A stretch of 64,000 nucleotides of DNA from assembly GCF_025245835.1 (NCBI RefSeq), contig NZ_JAOBWS010000003.1, forward strand, positions 248,001 through 312,000. The letters run 5' to 3'. Of this stretch, positions 59,976 to 64,000 are shown one piece after another (position 1 is the first letter of the stretch; every line of letters starts with the position of its first letter). Source of the DNA: Rheinheimera sp. 4Y26 (GTDB lineage Bacteria > Pseudomonadota > Gammaproteobacteria > Enterobacterales > Alteromonadaceae). The position numbers and the translations under genes are program-made. Under the pieces are notes generated by a model that worked only from the letters and a program-made list of their open reading frames with translations, did not search any database and was not told where the DNA came from.

Positions 59976-60437
59976 TCAGACGTCTGGTTCGGCGTATTGC
60001 GCCAGAACTTCAGCTTCGGTCAGCTCCAGCGTTGAATTGGCAAAACAATAATATGCCGGTTTGTGGTCGATAAAAATTTGTTCCGTAAATACAAATGGAT
60101 GCTGTGGTGTTAACAGCCCCACCGGCACTATATACCTGTTGTCCGGAATAAAACGATAAAACAGATGGGTGCCACAACTGCGGCAAAACGCCCGTTCTGC
60201 CCAATCTGATGAGCCATACACAGCGATGGCTTCAGTGCCTTCAAACTCGACCGAACTGCCGCAATTGACCGCCAGCAGCGGCCCGCCGCCCCAGCGCCGG
60301 CACATGCCACAATGACAGGCGTCCATTGCTGTGCCTGCCAGAGCCCGAAATCGTACAGCACCGCATAAACAGCGGCCCTGCACTGCAACTTGTTCTATCG
60401 CTTGTTCTGTTGTCTGCTCTGTTGTTTGTGCTGACAT
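59976..60437 (-). CDS. GFA family (glutathione-dependent formaldehyde-activating-like) zinc protein
   Basis: 153 residues. After a repetitive T/E/Q start (EQTTEQAIEQ) the GFA fold begins: GRCLCGAVRF, then DACHCGMCRRW, VNCGSS and FCRSCGTHLFY. The cysteines (CxC, CxxC and CxxC) bind the structural and labile zinc ions of the family. Despite the name, most members have no proven formaldehyde activity. It is a single gene, with the DUF885 paralogue next upstream on the same strand (88 bases away). Confidence 0.92.
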   Translation of the reverse strand: MSAQTTEQTTEQAIEQVAVQGRCLCGAVRFRALAGTAMDACHCGMCRRWGGGPLLAVNCGSSVEFEGTEAIAVYGSSDWAERAFCRSCGTHLFYRFIPDNRYIVPVGLLTPQHPFVFTEQIFIDHKPAYYCFANSTLELTEAEVLAQYAEPDV

Positions 60438-60524
60438 CAGTCACCTCCTTGTTGTTCAAACTCCATGTTGATTTTTAGGCAAAACACAGGCGGCCGTAAA
60501 CACGCCGCCTGTGTTCGTTACAGA

Positions 60525-62441
60525 TTAAACACTGCTTGCTTTAACGCTGTCCACCCATTGTTGCACCCGTTTTTCTAACAGTTCCAGCGGCAAGGCACCG
60601 CCGTTCAGCACTGTGTCGTGAAAAGCGCGGATATCAAACTTATCACCCAGCTGCTGCTGCGCCTGACTTCTTAATTGCAGAATTTTCAGCATACCAATTT
60701 TGTAAGAAGTGGCCTGCCCCGGCATCACCAGATAACGGCGCACTTCAGACACTACGGCAGCTTTGGCAACAGGCGTTTTTTCCAGAAAATAATCAATGGC
60801 TTGTTGTTCAGTCCAGCCTTTGGCGTGCATGCCGGTGTCGACCACTAAACGCACGGCGCGCCATATTTCAGTGACTAAACGGCCAAAGTCAGAATAGGGG
60901 CTCTGATAAGCGCCCATCTCTTTGGCCAGCAATTCTGAGTACAAACCCCAGCCTTCGGAATAAGCAGTAAAACGTGCCTGGGTGCGGAACTTGGGCACAG
61001 ATTCCAGCTCCTGAGCGATGGAAATTTGCATATGATGGCCAGGGCTGCCTTCATGATAAGCAATGGCTTCCATTTCATTTTTTGGCATGGCTTTCATATC
61101 CGACAAATGAGCGTAATACACACCTGGCCTTGAGCCATCTGGCGTGCCGGCCGAATAATGCTGCGCCGCACCCGGCTGCTCACGAAAGGCCTCTACCCTT
61201 TTCACCACCAGCTTGGCTTTGGGCAAAATGCCAAAATACTGCGGTAATTTTTCGCCGATAAAAGCCAGGTACGCCTCAGAGTCTTTGATATAAGCTTCGC
61301 GACCTTCGTCTGTGTCCGGATAAACAAACTGGCTGTCAGTTTTAATAAAGTGGAAAAACGCTTTTAAATCACCTGTAAAACCCACTTTGTCTTTAATGGC
61401 GTTCATCTCTTTGGTTAAACGCTCAACTTCATCCAGACCAATCTGATGAATTTCATCGGCGGTCAGCGCTGTGGTGGTCGACTGCTGTAAACGCAGATTA
61501 TAAAAAGCCACACCGTCCGGCAGGGCTGAAGCGCCATGGGCGTCCTTTGGCATGCTGGCAATTTCAGTTTGTAAATATTGCGCCAACGCCTGATAAGCAG
61601 CACGGAACTGGCTGGTCAGCGCCGTTTTGGCGTTATTGCGAAGCTCAGTCGCTTCATCGTTAGATAATTTGTCAGCTTTAACCAGCGCGTCAATTTTGCT
61701 GTTGATATCACTCCACAGCGGCGAGTCCGCGCCTTGCTGCTCAAAAGGCTGACCCTTCAGTAAATTATTTACCTGCACCAGCGCACCTTCATAAGCAAAA
61801 CGTGGCGGGCGCACCCCGGCCTTGGCTGAGCTGATGGCTCTTTGCTGTAAATCGGCGATGGCTTTGGCAACACCGCCAATCCGGCTGATATAAGCCTGTA
61901 CATCTGCTTTGTTGTCTACTTTGTGAAAGTTGATCAACATTTGGGGTAACGACGAATGCATACCCCGCATCTGATTAAACCAATAACTGTGACCACGGTA
62001 AGCTGCTGCTTCTTTGGCGCGTTCAAACTGGTAAATCCATAAGTCGTAAGAAGTTTTGGCTTCGGCATCCAGCTTGCTGTAATCAAATTGTGTTTTAAGC
62101 TCCGCCACTGTGGCTTCAAACCACAACAACTCTTTTTGCTCAGCTTCAGCAGTCATATCGTCCACCTGGTCGTATTTTTCTTTACGGCCAAGGGCTGTCA
62201 GGCGCAGTGGGCTCATTTGCAGCTGCTGCTCGTATTTTTGTTCAAACCACTGATTTAACCGCTTAGACTCTGACTGTGCCCTTACCTGAACTTCAGCTGC
62301 CGGCGCTGGCGCGCCATTACCAATCTTATCGCCTGCGCTATTGGCGCTGTTGTTTTGTGGATCACTGGCTGGCTGACAGGCCATAAGGGCCGCAGCAATA
62401 CTGATGGCCAACACAGTTTTTGCAGAAAATAAATATCGCAT
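60525..62441 (-). CDS. DUF885 family lipoprotein metallopeptidase, copy 2
   Basis: 638 residues from ATG 62441. The lipobox is ALMAC. It matches copy 1 along its whole length (for example LNQWFEQKYEQQLQMSPL, VKRVEAFREQPGAAQHYSAG, IAYHEGSPGHHMQIS at about 460-475, EGWGLYSELLAKEMG). The main differences are the linker after the lipid anchor and a short insert near MPKDAHGASALPDG. The zinc-site His and Glu residues are intact, so both copies should be active. The two genes lie about 7 kb apart in the same direction and could recombine, deleting the pilin operon. Confidence 0.9.
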   Translation of the reverse strand: MRYLFSAKTVLAISIAAALMACQPASDPQNNSANSAGDKIGNGAPAPAAEVQVRAQSESKRLNQWFEQKYEQQLQMSPLRLTALGRKEKYDQVDDMTAEAEQKELLWFEATVAELKTQFDYSKLDAEAKTSYDLWIYQFERAKEAAAYRGHSYWFNQMRGMHSSLPQMLINFHKVDNKADVQAYISRIGGVAKAIADLQQRAISSAKAGVRPPRFAYEGALVQVNNLLKGQPFEQQGADSPLWSDINSKIDALVKADKLSNDEATELRNNAKTALTSQFRAAYQALAQYLQTEIASMPKDAHGASALPDGVAFYNLRLQQSTTTALTADEIHQIGLDEVERLTKEMNAIKDKVGFTGDLKAFFHFIKTDSQFVYPDTDEGREAYIKDSEAYLAFIGEKLPQYFGILPKAKLVVKRVEAFREQPGAAQHYSAGTPDGSRPGVYYAHLSDMKAMPKNEMEAIAYHEGSPGHHMQISIAQELESVPKFRTQARFTAYSEGWGLYSELLAKEMGAYQSPYSDFGRLVTEIWRAVRLVVDTGMHAKGWTEQQAIDYFLEKTPVAKAAVVSEVRRYLVMPGQATSYKIGMLKILQLRSQAQQQLGDKFDIRAFHDTVLNGGALPLELLEKRVQQWVDSVKASSV

Positions 62442-62574
62442 TTTTTATCCTTCTTGTTGTGATGCAAAGGCGCTGCAACAGCAGAGCACAGTCTGAGCTT
62501 TATAGTGCAAGCGCAACCACGGAAGCGGCAAGAGGCTGCGCCCGTCAGTCGTAGCTATTGTTTGTGGATTGGTA

Positions 62575-62601
62575 GCATTTTGGCCTGAGTCGCCAAAATG
62601 C
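62575..62601. promoter_or_regulatory. Perfect 10-bp inverted repeat between divergent genes
   Basis: GCATTTTGGC (62575-62584), spacer CTGAGTC, GCCAAAATGC (62592-62601). GGTA before and TACC after (with a bulge) lengthen it. It lies in the 323-base gap between the divergent DUF885 and methyltransferase genes and has no T-tail, so an operator is more likely than a terminator. Confidence 0.5.
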
Positions 62602-62656
62602 ATGCGGCTACCTGGTGCTTTGTGCGGTATTTGCAACACAAACAAAAGCGGCAAAA

Positions 62657-62713
62657 TACTTCGCATCGGCACTCATTCCTGATATTCCTCGTATCTACTT
62701 CGCATCAGCACTC
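62657..62713. repeat. Direct repeat of 18 bases upstream of the methyltransferase gene
   Basis: TACTTCGCATCGGCACTC (62657-62674) recurs at 62696-62713 with one change (G to A), a 39-base period. It may be a pair of regulator sites or a local duplication. Confidence 0.5.
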
Positions 62714-62764
62714 TGGTCGGTTAAAATGCGCGCCCTGAATTTTATTGCCGCTGAGCGCCACCCG

Positions 62765-63508
62765 ATGTCTTTTAACGCTTTATATACTGATTTATCAGGC
62801 TATTACGATTTAATGTGTGCCGACATCGACTATCAGCGCCAAAGTGAAGCTGCGATGCGCCTGCATCAGTTTTTTGGCAGTGGCGGCCTGAACCATCTGG
62901 ATTTAGCCTGTGGCACAGGGCCGCATATTCAGCATTTTTTAAAGGCCGGTTATCAGTGCACCGGGCTGGATTTAAATCAGCCGATGCTGGATATTGCGAA
63001 GCTGCGCTGCCCAGAGGCGCAATTTATACAGCAGAATATGTGTGCGTTTAACATAAGCGAACCTGTTGATTTAATTACCTGTTTTTTATATTCCTTGCAT
63101 TACAGCGGCAATATTGAGGGTTTAACAGCCTGTTTGCGCCATGTAGTCCCTGCGCTCAAATCCGGTGGTGTGTTTTGTTTTAGCGCGGTAGATAAACACA
63201 AAATTGATAACAGCGCTTTATTACGTCAGCACGCCCGCCATCAGCACAGCGATTTTGTGTTTGAGTCCGGCTGGTTTTATCAAGGGTCCGGTGACGAGCA
63301 GCAGCTCAGGCTGAAAATTCAGAAAACCACCCAAGGCGTGACTGAGTTATGGCAAGACCACCACCCTATGGTGGCGGTCAGTTTTGCTGAGCTTCAAGCC
63401 CTGCTTGCGCCTGACTTTGAGGTGGTGATGCTGGAGCACGACTTTGAGAAAATCCTGCCGCTTGAGCCAGATTCCGGCAACGCTTTAGTGGTCTGTATCA
63501 AACGTTAA
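62765..63508 (+). CDS. Class I SAM-dependent methyltransferase
   Basis: 247 residues from ATG 62765; the open frame upstream runs through the direct repeat and lacks family similarity. The SAM site is LNHLDLACGTGPHIQHFL (motif I DLACGTG), with acidic ligand in CTGLDLNQPMLDIAK and motif IV around VDLITCFLYSLHYSG. It resembles small-molecule methyltransferases of the Methyltransf_25 type (GGVFCFSAVDKHKI). The acceptor is unknown. It is a single gene, convergent with the DUF922 gene. Confidence 0.88.
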   Translation: MSFNALYTDLSGYYDLMCADIDYQRQSEAAMRLHQFFGSGGLNHLDLACGTGPHIQHFLKAGYQCTGLDLNQPMLDIAKLRCPEAQFIQQNMCAFNISEPVDLITCFLYSLHYSGNIEGLTACLRHVVPALKSGGVFCFSAVDKHKIDNSALLRQHARHQHSDFVFESGWFYQGSGDEQQLRLKIQKTTQGVTELWQDHHPMVAVSFAELQALLAPDFEVVMLEHDFEKILPLEPDSGNALVVCIKR

Positions 63509-63524
63509 ATCACACAAAGGTCAA

Positions 63525-64000
63525 TTATAAGCTCTGCAACGAAGCGCCTTCAGTTTCCCCGTAGCGGGTTTCTTTGTCGTAGGCCAGCTGCGCTGCTTTG
63601 GCTTTTTCCAGAATGGTATTGGCAACTGCATTGGCTTCCTGCTCCAGTACCTTGCAGTTGGCTTTGGAACCCAGACTTCTCAGGGCATCATCAATATCGC
63701 TGGCGGCTTTTTTAGCAATAGCCACATGCTTCATTTCATGACGCAATAAATTTGGATACCAGCGCGCCCACAAGTCCTGTACCTCTGTGGTCGACACCTG
63801 CAGTTTTGGCAAGGTCACTTCAATTCTCAGATCGGTGACATAACTGTCGATGCGACATTGCCGGTTCCAGTTTTTGACATAAAAGCGCCACTGAATGGCA
63901 TAACTGCTGTCGGCAATATCACTGAGGCCATCTTTTTTGATGGGCGTGTGGGCTGCGGTGGCGGCTATCAGCTCTTGTTTGCTGCTGGCATTTACCGGGT
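63525..64000 (-). CDS. DUF922 zinc-dependent protease, C-terminal part (truncated by the window edge)
   Basis: The last 157 codons of a gene that continues beyond base 64000. The zinc motif HExxH is in LLRHEMKHVAIAKKAA. Upstream of it, WRFYVKNWNRQCRIDSYV and VTLPKLQ form the family beta-sheet, with the usual cysteine pair (QCRID and KANCKVLEQEA). DUF922 proteins are predicted to be secreted Zn-proteases. The signal peptide would lie outside the window. It ends 16 bases from the stop of the convergent methyltransferase gene. Confidence 0.85.
   Translation of the reverse strand, partial: PVNASSKQELIAATAAHTPIKKDGLSDIADSSYAIQWRFYVKNWNRQCRIDSYVTDLRIEVTLPKLQVSTTEVQDLWARWYPNLLRHEMKHVAIAKKAASDIDDALRSLGSKANCKVLEQEANAVANTILEKAKAAQLAYDKETRYGETEGASLQSL

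Noticed and set aside
62615-62764. Fifty-codon extension of the methyltransferase
   Set aside because: The extra residues come from the 18-base direct repeat (YFASAL twice) and have no family similarity. ATG 62765 starts the conserved part.

Overview
The window reads as one contiguous piece of a gammaproteobacterial chromosome of middling GC. The mix of genes (S46 and DUF885 peptidases, an Oar-like TonB receptor, DUF3718, DUF2799 and DUF3307 proteins, AcpH, an RraB-family protein, type IV minor pilins, and an imuA-imuB-dnaE2 cassette) fits the Rheinheimera/Alishewanella/Arsukibacterium group. That placement is inferred from gene content and was not tested. I saw no rRNA, tRNA, CRISPR array, intact insertion sequence or prophage.

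Layout. 1-2100 (minus): a periplasmic binding-like protein, an outer-membrane barrel and the start of a membrane sensor. 2483-4255: a collagen-repeat, choice-of-anchor-I lipoprotein behind a good Pho box. 4.6-9.6 kb: an HDOD protein, a secreted S46 dipeptidyl peptidase and a POT peptide transporter. 9.9-12.6 kb: an Oxidored-like protein, an alkyltransferase-like DNA repair protein, an HD-GYP phosphodiesterase and a HAD phosphatase. 12.8-14.4 kb: a tandem duplication of a small exported DUF3718 gene together with its upstream region. 14.4-20.5 kb: an SOS mutasome (LexA box, imuA, imuB, dnaE2) plus an unrecognised trailing gene. 20.8-35.5 kb: mostly single housekeeping and periplasmic genes (glycosidase, EamA, AcpH, RraB, cytochrome b562-like, YebC, PAS-PAS chemoreceptor, YjjX, thioesterase, METTL25-like methyltransferase, two binding proteins, DUF2799). 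35.6-46.7 kb: a membrane sulfatase-DUF2238 pair, an SPFH-NfeD pair, a pseudouridine synthase, a satD-DUF3307 operon with a palindromic operator, an MgtC/DUF4010 protein, a MASE1 diguanylate cyclase and an SGNH lipoprotein. 47.2-50.2 kb: a large TonB-dependent receptor.

50.3-51.6 kb is the accessory spot. It holds a lone GNAT gene bounded like an integron cassette with an attC-like site, strong hairpins, a nested palindromic element and a tandem repeat that may be an IS remnant. 51.7-62.4 kb: two close DUF885 peptidase paralogues in direct orientation flank a pilE-fimT-pilV-pilW-pilX operon without pilY1, two more acetyltransferases, a small membrane protein, an AHSA1 protein and a GFA protein. 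The window ends with a methyltransferase and a truncated DUF922 metalloprotease.

Functional themes are extracellular peptide use (S46 peptidase, POT transporter, DUF885 enzymes, TonB receptor), cyclic-di-GMP and surface behaviour (HD-GYP, GGDEF, HDOD, chemoreceptor, pilins), SOS mutagenesis, and a phosphate-starvation gene. The best candidates for poorly described biology are the satD-DUF3307 operon with its operator, the duplicated DUF3718 units whose upstream block is better conserved than their coding sequence, and the cassette/palindrome spot at 50.3-51.5 kb.
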